Made by a program: the position numbers and the translations under genes. Shown one piece after another: positions 1-8,698 of a stretch of 64,000 nt of DNA (its first letter is position 1; every line of letters begins with the position of its first letter). The notes beneath the pieces were generated by a model that was not told the origin of the DNA, did no database searches, and was given only the letters and a program-made list of their open reading frames with translations. The DNA comes from Kordia sp. SMS9 (GTDB lineage Bacteria; Bacteroidota; Bacteroidia; Flavobacteriales; Flavobacteriaceae): contig NZ_CP031153.1 of NCBI RefSeq assembly GCF_003352465.1, positions 5,047,501 to 5,111,500 of the forward strand. The letters run 5' to 3'.

Positions 1-1288
1 ACCATATCAAACCTAGTAGGGCAGATACTAATGAAGCAACTAGAATTCCTATTTTGGCTGTGTTTAACAAATATTCATCTTTTAATGCAAGTTCTGCAAT
101 AAAGAGAGACATTGTAAAACCAATACCTGCCATCATTGCCATTCCGTAAATACTACTCCAACTTACACCTTCTGATAGTTTCCCAAGGTTTGTAAATACC
201 ATTAAGCGAGATAATATAGAAATCCCTATAAGCTTTCCAAGAACTAATCCGCAGATAATACCAATACTTACAGGATGTAATAGCATGGTATAGAAGTCCT
301 CTGTTATTTCAACACCTGAATTTGCTAGTGCAAAAAGCGGTAATATGATAAAGTTCACTACTGGTGCCAACGAAAATTCTACACGTTGTAATGGTGTCCC
401 TGCTCTTTTGGTTTCCAAAACAATTTTATGAAGTATTTCTTCTTGCTTTTCAGTTAAAAGGTCTTCATCATCTCCGCTAACGTTTTCAAAATCAGCCGCC
501 CAATCTCTCAATTCATTTTTGTATTCTTTCTCCGTTATTTTACGTCTGGCAGGTATTGTGAAAGCGATCAATACGCCTGCTAAAGTTGCATGTATTCCAG
601 AGAGTAATATTGCAATCCAAAGTCCTAAAACTCCAACAATGAGATAGAACCACATATTTCTTATTCTTAGATAATTTGCCAATATCATAACACCAAAATA
701 TATAGTTCCAGCAATAAGGCTATCCATATCTATCTCTGGGGTTAAGAAAAAAGCGATGACCAGTATTGCTCCGATATCATCTACAGTAGCTAAGGCTGTC
801 AATAGTACTTTTCCATTGTTTGATATCGCTTTTCCTGCTAAAGCAACTACTCCTAACGTAAAAGCAATGTCGGTAGCCATTGGTATACCCCAAGCACTAG
901 CTGCTTCGGTATTATAGTTTATGATGTAATATAATAAAGCTGGTATGATCATACCGCCTATTGCTCCTGCTATGGGTAAGCTTGCTTTTCGTATGGTAGA
1001 CAATTCACCTGCAAGTATTTCTCGTTTAATTTCAAGTCCAATTGTAAAGAAAAAGACAGCCATGAGTCCGTCATTAATCCAAACATGTAATGATTCTGTA
1101 AGTGCAAAATTTTCAAAACCAATTGTGAATTTTTTTTCAAAAAAGTGAAAATACGTTTCCTTATATGGCGAATTAGCCCATACCATTGCTATAACTACCA
1201 TTACGATCAAAAGAAATCCTTTACTAACTGGATTTGAAAACCGCATCTTGGTATTTTCAAGAAGTGTGTCGATTACGCTTTCTCTCAA
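1..1288 (-). CDS. nhaA: Na+/H+ antiporter NhaA, C-terminus cut by window edge
   Basis: Inner-membrane antiporter that exchanges sodium for protons. The reverse strand reads as one open frame with many hydrophobic segments and NhaA hallmarks: FFFTIGLEIKREIL, then ATDIAFTLGV and LTALATVDDIGAI with the paired aspartates of the ion site, and later GIGFTMSLFI. About 429 codons are present and the frame runs off the left edge. No ATG lies at the natural N-terminus. I place the start at TTG 1288 (LRESVIDTLLENTK), shortly after an in-frame stop. The ATG at 1246 is the alternative and would remove 14 residues. A hydrophilic acidic loop (about residues 245-275, GDDEDLLTEKQEE) precedes the last membrane segments. 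The gene stands alone and faces away from the 1480-2154 gene. Confidence 0.93.
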   Translation of the reverse strand, partial: MRESVIDTLLENTKMRFSNPVSKGFLLIVMVVIAMVWANSPYKETYFHFFEKKFTIGFENFALTESLHVWINDGLMAVFFFTIGLEIKREILAGELSTIRKASLPIAGAIGGMIIPALLYYIINYNTEAASAWGIPMATDIAFTLGVVALAGKAISNNGKVLLTALATVDDIGAILVIAFFLTPEIDMDSLIAGTIYFGVMILANYLRIRNMWFYLIVGVLGLWIAILLSGIHATLAGVLIAFTIPARRKITEKEYKNELRDWAADFENVSGDDEDLLTEKQEEILHKIVLETKRAGTPLQRVEFSLAPVVNFIILPLFALANSGVEITEDFYTMLLHPVSIGIICGLVLGKLIGISILSRLMVFTNLGKLSEGVSWSSIYGMAMMAGIGFTMSLFIAELALKDEYLLNTAKIGILVASLVSALLGLIW

Positions 1289-1479
1289 CTTTATGTAATT
1301 ATTGTGTTATTTAATTGTGAAAAATTATCTATGAATTGACTATCATCATATTTTTTGTCATGATTAGAAAAGTTGTCATTCTTCATTAATGATGTAATAT
1401 ACATAAAATTTTGCAGTCTCTAATTCACACAAAAGTTGATTTTTTTGATTCCTAAATAATACCAATTTTAATTTAGGGT

Positions 1480-2154
1480 TTATCCTTTTTTTTGCGCTTC
1501 GGTTGACCATTTGTCTGTCAACTCAATGTAGGAGAAAGGCAAAGCTGATGGTTGTTTTTTAAGTTGATTGTTGTTAAATGCGCGTTGCAGAATGTCCTCT
1601 ATGAGATAATCTTCATGATTGGATGCTGGTTTGAATTCTTTTTTGAGCGAAATGTCAAATAAATTCGCTGTTGTATTGTACCAAAAAGCTTTCCAACCAC
1701 TTCGCAAGCGTTTTACAAGTTTGAATGCCGTTTCACCTGTTTGTCTGTGAATTAGTTTTACTAATATTTGTCCCTCCGTTTTGGTGAGCTTTTTTAACTT
1801 GCCTGTGAGTTCTTCTTCTATGAATTTTTGAATCCGCCTTGTATATTTTCTACGCTGTGATCTGGATTTTATTTTTTCTAATCGTTCATTTAATTTTACC
1901 AAACGTTCCGCTGCCAGTTTTGCGTATGGATATACTTTGAGTGTTTTTCTGCGCAAGATGAGATAACGAATGCGCTCTTCTTTAGAAGTAAATTTTAATT
2001 TATTGAATACGATCACCTGGTCCAATTCAATAGAAGTACGCGAGATAGAATCGCCTTTTATTATGAACGGTTTTAGTTTTGTACTGTCTTGCGAACTGAT
2101 TTGGGCTTGACATACAAATGATATGAATAATATGATAAAACTTATCTTTTTCAT
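1480..2154 (-). CDS. DUF4294 domain protein, secreted or periplasmic
   Basis: A 224-residue protein of unknown function. An N-terminal signal peptide (residues 1-17, ending VCQAQ) is followed by a very basic helical region rich in arginine and lysine (about 60-130), including RRKTLKVYPYAKLAAERL and a conserved-looking WKAFWYNTTANLFDISLKKEF stretch near the C-terminus. This matches the DUF4294 family of Bacteroidota as I know it; the assignment rests on recognition, not a search. It is transcribed divergently from the M42 peptidase 111 bp away, so they share an upstream region rather than an operon. A biochemical role cannot be read from the sequence. Confidence 0.8.
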   Translation of the reverse strand: MKKISFIILFISFVCQAQISSQDSTKLKPFIIKGDSISRTSIELDQVIVFNKLKFTSKEERIRYLILRRKTLKVYPYAKLAAERLVKLNERLEKIKSRSQRRKYTRRIQKFIEEELTGKLKKLTKTEGQILVKLIHRQTGETAFKLVKRLRSGWKAFWYNTTANLFDISLKKEFKPASNHEDYLIEDILQRAFNNNQLKKQPSALPFSYIELTDKWSTEAQKKG

Positions 2155-2265
2155 GTAGGTTTTTAAAATTTTACCAAATTTTATATCAAAAGTAATAATT
2201 CATTCTGTTATAACTATTATATCTGTTTTAATATTGTTATTTTCGTTCGAATTAAATTAAATTTT

Positions 2266-3354
2266 ATGGCAAAAAAGAAAATTATCAATAAAAAGTCATT
2301 GACTTTTTTAGAAAAATATTTGAATAATGCAGCTCCAACTGGATATGAATGGAATGGACAGAAAATTTGGATGGATTATTTGAAACCTTACGTTGATGAG
2401 TTTATTACAGATTCTTATGGGACTGCTGTCGGCGTTATTAATCCGAAAGCAAAATATAAAGTTGTGATTGAAGGACATGCAGACGAAATTTCGTGGTATG
2501 TAAATTATATTACTGATAATGGATTGCTGTATGTGATTCGAAATGGAGGAAGCGATCATCAAATTGCACCTTCGAAATGGGTAAATATTCACACAAATAA
2601 AGGAATTGTAAAAGGCGTTTTTGGCTGGCCAGCAATTCACACAAGAAATAGAGCCAAAGAAGAGCCGCCAAAGTTAGATAATATTTTTATTGATGTTGGT
2701 TGTTCCACGAAGAAAGAAGTGGAAGCCTTAGGCGTACATGTAGGTTGCGTAATTACGTATCCAGACGAGTTTCATGTGTTGAATAAGGATAAGTTTGTAT
2801 GCAGAGCTATTGATAATAGAGCTGGTGGATTTATGATTGCAGAAGTAGCGCGCTTGTTACATGAGAATAAAGTGGAATTACCTTTTGGTTTGTACATTAC
2901 AAATTCTGTCCAAGAAGAAATTGGGTTGCGCGGTGCTGAAATGATTACACAAACAATTAAACCAAATGTTGCCATTGTAACGGATGTTTGTCATGATACG
3001 ACCACACCAATGATTAACAAGAAAACACAAGGAGAAACAAAAATGGGCGACGGACCTGTGATTTCGTATGCGCCTGCGGTTCAAAATAGATTGCGCGAAC
3101 GCATCATAAAAACTGCTGAGAAGAAAGGAATTCCTTTCCAACGTATGGCTTCTAGCCGTTCAACAGGAACTGATACAGATGCTTTTGCCTACAGTAATGG
3201 TGGCGTTCCATCGGCGTTGATTTCATTGCCACTGCGTTATATGCACACTACGGTTGAAACTGTACATAAGAATGATGTAGAGAATGTAATTCGTTTGATT
3301 TATGAAACGTTATTGACTATTAAAGAAGGAGAAACGTTTAGTTATTTTGACTAG
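2266..3354 (+). CDS. M42 family metallopeptidase (glutamyl aminopeptidase-like)
   Basis: Predicted cytoplasmic co-catalytic metallo-aminopeptidase of 362 residues, the usual M42 length. Visible ligands and catalytic positions: EGHADE with H71, the bridging aspartate in DNRAGG (about D183), the catalytic EE pair in QEEIGLRG (about 217-218), TDVCHD, and a late histidine in LRYMHTTVETVH. There is no signal peptide; the lysine-rich start MAKKKIINKK suits a cytosolic enzyme. ATG 2266 is the first possible start after the divergent promoter region. A rho-independent terminator follows at 3399-3437. M42 enzymes form large tetrahedral assemblies that trim peptides; the substrate here is not determinable. 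Confidence 0.92.
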   Translation: MAKKKIINKKSLTFLEKYLNNAAPTGYEWNGQKIWMDYLKPYVDEFITDSYGTAVGVINPKAKYKVVIEGHADEISWYVNYITDNGLLYVIRNGGSDHQIAPSKWVNIHTNKGIVKGVFGWPAIHTRNRAKEEPPKLDNIFIDVGCSTKKEVEALGVHVGCVITYPDEFHVLNKDKFVCRAIDNRAGGFMIAEVARLLHENKVELPFGLYITNSVQEEIGLRGAEMITQTIKPNVAIVTDVCHDTTTPMINKKTQGETKMGDGPVISYAPAVQNRLRERIIKTAEKKGIPFQRMASSRSTGTDTDAFAYSNGGVPSALISLPLRYMHTTVETVHKNDVENVIRLIYETLLTIKEGETFSYFD

Positions 3355-3398
3355 CATCATCTTTTAAAGAGCATGCATAGCTCTTCACTAACTTATAT

Positions 3399-3437
3399 AA
3401 AAACCTCTTTTTGTTGCATTTACAGAAAGAGGTTTTT
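3399..3437 (+). terminator. Rho-independent terminator after the M42 gene
   Basis: Perfect 12-bp stem: AAAAACCTCTTT pairs with AAAGAGGTTTTT across a 15-nt loop, followed by a short T-rich tail. It sits 45 bp after the M42 stop codon. A second small palindrome (AAGAGC / GCTCTT, 3367-3384) lies just before it. Confidence 0.75.
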
Positions 3438-3490
3438 ACATGTACTTATTTTAGTATCTTTCTAAAAAAATAATACTTAGACTTTACCCA

Positions 3491-5212
3491 TTGAACAGTT
3501 TTTATCTACATAGAAATAGTATTTTTATTTTACTATTCTTTACCATATTCTCCTATTCTCAAAATAATACTACTTCCTATATTACTGAATACAATAATAT
3601 CTATTTAAAAAATCCTGATGATGCCATAGTGCTTTGTGATCAATTAATAAATGCCCCAGAAAGTGACAAAAAAGCCTTCGGTTTTGCAGGAAAAGCGTAT
3701 GTATATGTTTTGCGCGCGAATTTTGATTTGGCAGATACGTTCTTTACTAAAGCCATACACCAATTAGCGCTGGTTGATGAACATAAAACTGAAATTGAAG
3801 GATATATTTTCTACTTTCAAAGTTTGCGATATTTAGAAAGTCAAGAATTAGAAACTGCCATACATATTATGAACAACACTATAAATTCTTGTGGCGGAAA
3901 TTGTTCTCCTTTATTGGAAATCAAACTGCAATCTGCATTAGGGAGACTTTATTCTTTATCTGATAAACTTTTAAAAGCTATTGAAATAAGCAAAGCATGC
4001 TTAGATAAGATTAAAAATGCGCCCAATTATTTGACAGATACTAGTTTACAAAAAGAATATCTGAAAGAATCAATTCATTTAGCGCATAGGAATATGAATG
4101 TGTATATCTATAAATTGAATGATAAAAAGTATGAATCTTACTTAGATTCTACACAACATTATACCGATGTAGCCAAAAAGTATGCAAAAAAACATCAAAT
4201 TTCTTATTATGATGTTAACATATCTACACTGTATGGAGACATTAATTTTTATAGGAATGATTATAAAGTTGCCAAACAACATTATGAAGAAGTTCTAAAA
4301 GTCTATAAAGAACGAAAACGCAATAAAAGAGTAGCACAGGTTCTTTTTGTTATTGCCGAATGTGATTATTTTTTAAAAAACTGGAAGCCAGCAGCAGCGA
4401 CTTTCCTCCAACAAATTAATGATGAAGTTTGGACTGAGTATCAACTTATAGATTTTGAAGCATTGTGCCATTTTTATTTGTTTAAAATTTATGAGCACAC
4501 TGAACAACCACAAAAAGCGCTTCAATATGCTAACTCTTATGCCAAGAAAATAAAAGAACATTTGGAAACAAAAAATGCGTCTGATATTTCCATGAACACT
4601 TTAATAGAATATGAAAAGAGAGAAAAAGAAGTCAGCGTTTTCCGTGAAAATTATCAACATCAAAAAAAACAAAAGTATGTGTATTTGTATTTACTCCTTA
4701 TTTCACTTGTGCTGATAGCTACACTTATTACGTGCTTTTTTAAAGTAAAAAGGCGAAATAAAAGAAATATGAGCCAACTTCATTTAAGGATTGCTCAGTT
4801 GCAGCAAGATGTCACAAAGCAACATACCTCTAAAACTTCCAACTCTTTAACGGATGAAAATGCGCTTAAACTTATTGAAAAACTTAAAAAACTAGAAAAA
4901 GAACAATTGTTTTTACAACCCAATTACACATTGGCTTTTGCCGCAAAAAAACTAAATACCAATTCAAGTTATTTGTCACAAACCGTCAACAATTATTTGA
5001 ATTTGACGTTTTCGGAATATAGCAACAGACTTAGAATACAAAGTATTGTTCAACGATTGAAAGAGCAAAAACAGCTACGAAACTATACCATAGAAGCACT
5101 CGCTAAAGAAGCTGGTTACAAAAGTATTGGATCGTTTAATACGAATTTCAAAAAGTTATTAAAAGTAAAGCCTTCACAATATATAAACGAACTCAAACGG
5201 AATGATCGCTAG
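3491..5212 (+). CDS. TPR protein with one membrane segment and C-terminal AraC-type HTH
   Basis: A 573-residue regulator of a type common in flavobacteria. An N-terminal hydrophobic segment (about 8-22) is followed by roughly 350 residues of TPR-like helical repeats, probably periplasmic. A transmembrane helix (about 396-418, YLYLLLISLVLIATLITCFF) comes next, then a short coiled linker and a cytoplasmic AraC/XylS-type DNA-binding domain at about 475-573 with the second-helix signature AKEAGYKSIGSFNTNFKKLLKVKPSQY. The start is TTG 3491; no ATG fits the signal region. Signal sensing through protein-protein contact in the periplasm is inferred from the layout. The small peptide genes that begin at 5444 are immediately downstream and are plausible but unproven targets. 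Confidence 0.85.
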   Translation: MNSFYLHRNSIFILLFFTIFSYSQNNTTSYITEYNNIYLKNPDDAIVLCDQLINAPESDKKAFGFAGKAYVYVLRANFDLADTFFTKAIHQLALVDEHKTEIEGYIFYFQSLRYLESQELETAIHIMNNTINSCGGNCSPLLEIKLQSALGRLYSLSDKLLKAIEISKACLDKIKNAPNYLTDTSLQKEYLKESIHLAHRNMNVYIYKLNDKKYESYLDSTQHYTDVAKKYAKKHQISYYDVNISTLYGDINFYRNDYKVAKQHYEEVLKVYKERKRNKRVAQVLFVIAECDYFLKNWKPAAATFLQQINDEVWTEYQLIDFEALCHFYLFKIYEHTEQPQKALQYANSYAKKIKEHLETKNASDISMNTLIEYEKREKEVSVFRENYQHQKKQKYVYLYLLLISLVLIATLITCFFKVKRRNKRNMSQLHLRIAQLQQDVTKQHTSKTSNSLTDENALKLIEKLKKLEKEQLFLQPNYTLAFAAKKLNTNSSYLSQTVNNYLNLTFSEYSNRLRIQSIVQRLKEQKQLRNYTIEALAKEAGYKSIGSFNTNFKKLLKVKPSQYINELKRNDR

Positions 5213-5355
5213 TCACTTTTCGCTTGTTATGCTTCTTTTCATTCTTTAAATAGCATGTTACCTCAGCACATCAGCATTCCAAATTAAAATGCTTAAAAAC
5301 AGTTTTTTACACAAAATAATATACAGTCAATTTTATAAAATTGACCAAACTTCAA

Positions 5356-5387
5356 TTGTTTTATTGCATACAACACTCCTACATTTG
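5356..5387 (+). promoter_or_regulatory. Bacteroidota-type promoter before the first small peptide gene
   Basis: TTG at 5356-5358, a 21-nt spacer and TACATTTG at 5380-5387 match the flavobacterial TTG / TANNTTTG pattern exactly at the -7 element. The predicted transcript would start near 5392, leaving a leader of about 50 nt before ATG 5444. This also argues that the true start is 5444 and not the upstream in-frame ATG at 5390. Confidence 0.55.
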
Positions 5388-5443
5388 AAATGCAAATTAG
5401 TGTTACAACTACTCTAAAATTGTATCACATTAAAACATGTATT

Positions 5444-5617
5444 ATGAAAAAACAAAATTTGAAAAACTTGTCTTTGAACAAGAAATCCATTTCAGCATTT
5501 AGCATTCAAAAACTCAATGGTGGCATAGACGTACCACTTGATGTAGAAGGAACAAATTGTGATTGTGATGATTTTACCTGTTGGAAAACATGTCACTGGT
5601 GCTCACGAGCTTGTTAA
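5444..5617 (+). CDS. Small double-glycine peptide precursor (57 aa, Cys/Trp-rich core)
   Basis: Leader MKKQNLKNLSLNKKSISAF ends in a GG motif (KLNGG). The core after GG is acidic at first, then cysteine- and tryptophan-rich: CDCDDFTCWKTCHWCSRAC, with seven cysteines in all. The leader matches the Bacteroidota class I lanthipeptide-like precursor style (KKxxLxxLxLNKKxIS). An in-frame ATG exists 18 codons upstream at 5390 but lies on top of the promoter, so 5444 is preferred. The core has few Ser/Thr residues for dehydration (three threonines and one serine), so disulfide or another modification is as likely as lanthionine. No modifying enzyme is nearby. Confidence 0.72.
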   Translation: MKKQNLKNLSLNKKSISAFSIQKLNGGIDVPLDVEGTNCDCDDFTCWKTCHWCSRAC

Positions 5618-5714
5618 CAAAATATGAGTTTGACCTATTGTAACGAACCAACGTTGCCATAATTCATACGCGCAAAATCAATTCAATTATACATAACACT
5701 AAAACCAATTTATT

Positions 5715-5921
5715 ATGAAAAAAAAGAACATTAAAGGTCTGGAATTAAACAAAAAATCCGTTTCAAACTTAAATGAAGATGTAATTACTGGAGGAGATGA
5801 CGGTATACGAAATGTAACCAACGGTTGTACAGATGGTTGTACTCCTTTTCAAACTGCTTGGAATTGCTCCAGAGGAAATTGTACAGGCGATTGTGGTGGT
5901 GGCGCTACTTATATCTGCTAA
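5715..5921 (+). CDS. Small double-glycine peptide precursor (68 aa), GCTDGC family
   Basis: Leader MKKKNIKGLELNKKSVSNL is followed by VITGG. The core holds GCTDGCTPFQTAWNCSRGNC then TGDCGGG and a C-terminal cysteine. Cysteine spacing is C-x3-C-x8-C-x4-C-x3-C-x7-C. The same spacing and the QTAWNC motif recur in the genes at 6046, 50313 and (with changes) 49826. Threonines beside the cysteines would suit lanthionine formation, but this is inference. It is the second of three tandem genes on the plus strand. Confidence 0.78.
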   Translation: MKKKNIKGLELNKKSVSNLNEDVITGGDDGIRNVTNGCTDGCTPFQTAWNCSRGNCTGDCGGGATYIC

Positions 5922-6045
5922 ACTCGATTGTATGTATTCAAAATTTATAAATTTAACCTTATGATTCATAAATCGTAAGAATACTATTTTTTTATAGTGA
6001 TAAACTTTTCATAACTTTAATATCTAACACATTAAAACCATAATC

Positions 6046-6249
6046 ATGAAAAAAAGAAATCTAAAAGGATTGAAGCTTAACAAGAAGTTAATTTCAAACC
6101 TAAACGGAGAACAAATTGTTGGGGGAAAGTTCACCACTGGTTGTACTGATGGATGTTCACCTATTCAAACCGCATGGAATTGTACACGAACTGAGTGTTC
6201 AGATGATTGCGGAGGCGGTATTTCATTCATAGGTATCTGTGAGGAATAG
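6046..6249 (+). CDS. Small double-glycine peptide precursor (67 aa), GCTDGC family
   Basis: Leader MKKRNLKGLKLNKKLISNL ends at QIVGG. The core reads GCTDGCSPIQTAWNCTRTEC then SDDCGGG and a terminal CEE. It is the closest neighbour paralogue of the 5715 peptide, with the same first five cysteines in identical spacing and a two-residue longer tail before the last cysteine. A bidirectional terminator follows at 6268-6306, so it closes the three-gene peptide group. Confidence 0.78.
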   Translation: MKKRNLKGLKLNKKLISNLNGEQIVGGKFTTGCTDGCSPIQTAWNCTRTECSDDCGGGISFIGICEE

Positions 6250-6267
6250 TAAAAATCTGAAAAGTAG

Positions 6268-6306
6268 AAAAGCGACATTATATGTAATATGATGTCGCTT
6301 TTTTTT
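6268..6306 (+). terminator. Terminator closing the peptide group, shared with convergent M28 gene
   Basis: Stem AAAAGCGACAT / ATGTCGCTTTT (11 bp, 13-nt loop) followed by a T run. It lies between the stop of the last peptide gene and the stop of the convergent peptidase gene, and the A-rich left side allows it to work in both directions. Confidence 0.75.
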
Positions 6307-6322
6307 ATGATATTTTGAGATG

Positions 6323-7714
6323 TTATCTTTTGATCTTTTGACTAGTTTTGATTCCGTATTTGTCAAATAAATATACTAACGAAGTCATGGTTGCTGCGCC
6401 TAATTCGAGTTCGCGTTTGTTGACTGCATCAAAAGTATCATTGGATGCATGATGGTGATCAAAGTAGCGTTGTGAATCTGGGCGCAAGCCTGCCAACACA
6501 ATTTGATCATCTTTTAAAGGCCCGATATCTGCGCCGCTTCCGCCTTTTTCAAAGTAATGAATAAGATAGGGTTTGAAGAGTTGTCGCCAACCTTGAACTT
6601 GTGCAAAGTTTTCTTCAGAACAGTCAAACGAGAAACCTCTTGGCGTAAAACCACCTGCATCACTTTCTAAAGCAAAGATGTGCTTCTCCCCTTTTTCTTT
6701 GGCAACTTCTGCATATTTACGTCCGCCACGCAAGCCATTTTCTTCGTTCATAAATAATACGACTCTGATGGTACGTTTTGGTTGATATCCGGTTTTTTTA
6801 AGCAAACGTACTACATCCATACTTTGTACGACACCTGCACCGTCATCGTGAGAACCATCGCCTAAATCCCAAGAATCTAAATGTCCGCCAACAATGATAA
6901 TTTCATTTGGAAACTCGCTTCCTTTGATTTCTCCAATGACATTGTGTGACAACACGTCTTCGTATTGTTTGCAATGTTGTGAGAACATAAATTTTGTCTT
7001 CGAATTCGATTTGAGTTGTTTGCTCAATAATTCAGCTCCTTTTGTGCTAATTGCCGCCGCAGGAATTCGATCTGAAACTGCAATATCGCCGTAACTCATA
7101 GCTCCGGTATGCGGATAATCGTCTAAGCGTAAATTCATAGAACGTACTACCACACCAACGGCTCCGTATTGAATTGCTTCTTTGGCTCCAGCATAGCGTT
7201 GGTCTACACAACCGCCGTAGGCTTCAAACGTACTGATTAAATCTGCTTGCATCGGGCGATTATAAAACACAATTTTTCCTTCTATTTTTTCTTTCCCAAG
7301 CAATTTTAAATCTTCAAAATTTTTGACTTCAATGACTTCCGCTTCAATGCCGCCATTTTTGGTTGCTACCGAACCGCCAAGTGCACAAATTGGCACTTGT
7401 ATTTTATTGTTTCCATCCACAATATATGCTTCTTCAGCTTTTCCGCGTTCCCATTTTGGCACCATTACTTCTTGCAACCACACCTTGTCTAATCCTAAAT
7501 TTTCTAGTTCTGCTTTGGTATATTGTACTGCTTTTGCTGCATTTTCAGATCCTGAAAGGCGTCCACCAATTTTATTAGAGAGATGATCTAACCATGCATA
7601 ACTTTGTCCGTCAAGTAATGAGGTTGAATATATATTTTTTACTTGCTTCTCATCTGAATTTTGTGCGAAACCAATCGCGCAAGCTATACATACTAGTAAA
7701 GAAAGTTTCTTCAT
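6323..7714 (-). CDS. M28 family zinc metallopeptidase with PA domain, exported
   Basis: A 463-residue exported aminopeptidase or carboxypeptidase. Signal peptide 1-18 (cut after GFAQ). A PA-type insert spans about 125-255. The catalytic M28 domain follows, with zinc ligands visible: H278 in GGHLDSWD, the bridging D290 in SHDDGAG, the catalytic glutamates in MNEENGLRGG (about 324-325), D352 in ESDAGG, and a late histidine in YFDHHHASNDTFD. All five positions expected for an active enzyme are present. It starts 16 bp after the stop of the polyphosphate kinase gene on the same strand, so the two are probably co-transcribed. Role: peptide scavenging in the periplasm or outside the cell. Confidence 0.92.
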   Translation of the reverse strand: MKKLSLLVCIACAIGFAQNSDEKQVKNIYSTSLLDGQSYAWLDHLSNKIGGRLSGSENAAKAVQYTKAELENLGLDKVWLQEVMVPKWERGKAEEAYIVDGNNKIQVPICALGGSVATKNGGIEAEVIEVKNFEDLKLLGKEKIEGKIVFYNRPMQADLISTFEAYGGCVDQRYAGAKEAIQYGAVGVVVRSMNLRLDDYPHTGAMSYGDIAVSDRIPAAAISTKGAELLSKQLKSNSKTKFMFSQHCKQYEDVLSHNVIGEIKGSEFPNEIIIVGGHLDSWDLGDGSHDDGAGVVQSMDVVRLLKKTGYQPKRTIRVVLFMNEENGLRGGRKYAEVAKEKGEKHIFALESDAGGFTPRGFSFDCSEENFAQVQGWRQLFKPYLIHYFEKGGSGADIGPLKDDQIVLAGLRPDSQRYFDHHHASNDTFDAVNKRELELGAATMTSLVYLFDKYGIKTSQKIKR

Positions 7715-7730
7715 TGTAGGTTGTTTTGTT

Positions 7731-8609
7731 TTATTCTGATTTTAGTTCTTTTTTGTATAATTCTAGATTTTTTTGAATTTTTTCGTCCAATGCTGGTGGT
7801 TGAATGTCTGTATATTCTTTGAGTGTATCGTAAATAATTTTAGCAACAATCAATCGCGCTGTGGGTTTATCATCTGATGGAATGGTATACCAAGGCGCAT
7901 GTGACTTGCTGGTTTTATTGATCGCATCTTGATAACATTCTTGATATTTGTTCCAAAGTCTACGCTCTTTTAAATCGCTTGGAGAGAATTTCCAGTTTTT
8001 TTCTTTGAGGTCTAAACGACGGAGCAATCTGTTTTTTTGTTCATCTTTAGAAACATTCAAGAAAAACTTAAAAATAATCGTTCCGTTTTCGGAAATATGT
8101 TTTTCAAAGTTGTTGATTTGCTCAAAGCGTTTCGCCCAAAAATCATCGTTTACATCTTTTATAGAAGTGACTGAAGGTATATTTTCACCCAAAATATATT
8201 GTGGATGTACACGTGTTACCAATACATTTTCATAGTGTGTTCTATTAAAGATAGAAAACTTTCCTCTTTCTGGTAAGGCAATATAATGACGCCACAAATA
8301 ATCGTGACGCAATTCCAATTCCGTAGGCACTTTAAAACTGTGTACTACGACTCCACGGGAGTTGAAATCTTTGAAAACTTCTCTAATCAAGCTATCTTTC
8401 CCCGCAGAATCCATTCCCTGCAAACATATTAATACACCATATTTTCCATGCGCATACATGGTATCTTGCAGTTCTCCCAAAGCTTCTCGAACCTCTTCTA
8501 GCTCTTTTTTGATTTCTCTTTTAGATTCTCCAAGATTAAAACTGGTTTTTATTTTCTTTAGTTTTACTGGCTTCGTTACTTTGAAAGTGTTTTTATCAAA
8601 ATGCTTCAT
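7731..8609 (-). CDS. ppk2: Polyphosphate kinase 2 family protein
   Basis: A 292-residue PPK2, the usual length for a one-domain enzyme. Such enzymes transfer phosphate between polyphosphate and nucleotides. The Walker A motif is GMDSAGKDSLIREVF (residues 65-72 for the loop), followed by SRGVVVHSFKVPT, the lid region WRHYIALPERG and the Walker B region FNRTHYENVLVTRVHP. The N-terminal 40 residues are basic. Whether it prefers AMP, ADP or GDP cannot be told by eye. The M28 peptidase gene follows after 16 bp on the same strand. The 89-bp gap to the divergent outer-membrane gene holds the promoter region. Confidence 0.92.
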   Translation of the reverse strand: MKHFDKNTFKVTKPVKLKKIKTSFNLGESKREIKKELEEVREALGELQDTMYAHGKYGVLICLQGMDSAGKDSLIREVFKDFNSRGVVVHSFKVPTELELRHDYLWRHYIALPERGKFSIFNRTHYENVLVTRVHPQYILGENIPSVTSIKDVNDDFWAKRFEQINNFEKHISENGTIIFKFFLNVSKDEQKNRLLRRLDLKEKNWKFSPSDLKERRLWNKYQECYQDAINKTSKSHAPWYTIPSDDKPTARLIVAKIIYDTLKEYTDIQPPALDEKIQKNLELYKKELKSE

Positions 8610-8698
8610 ACATTGGTATTTTTCTTTGAAGGCTAAATATACGGATTGTCCATCACTTTTTTTGTAGTTTAGCCGTCACAAATTATCTGTATTGCATT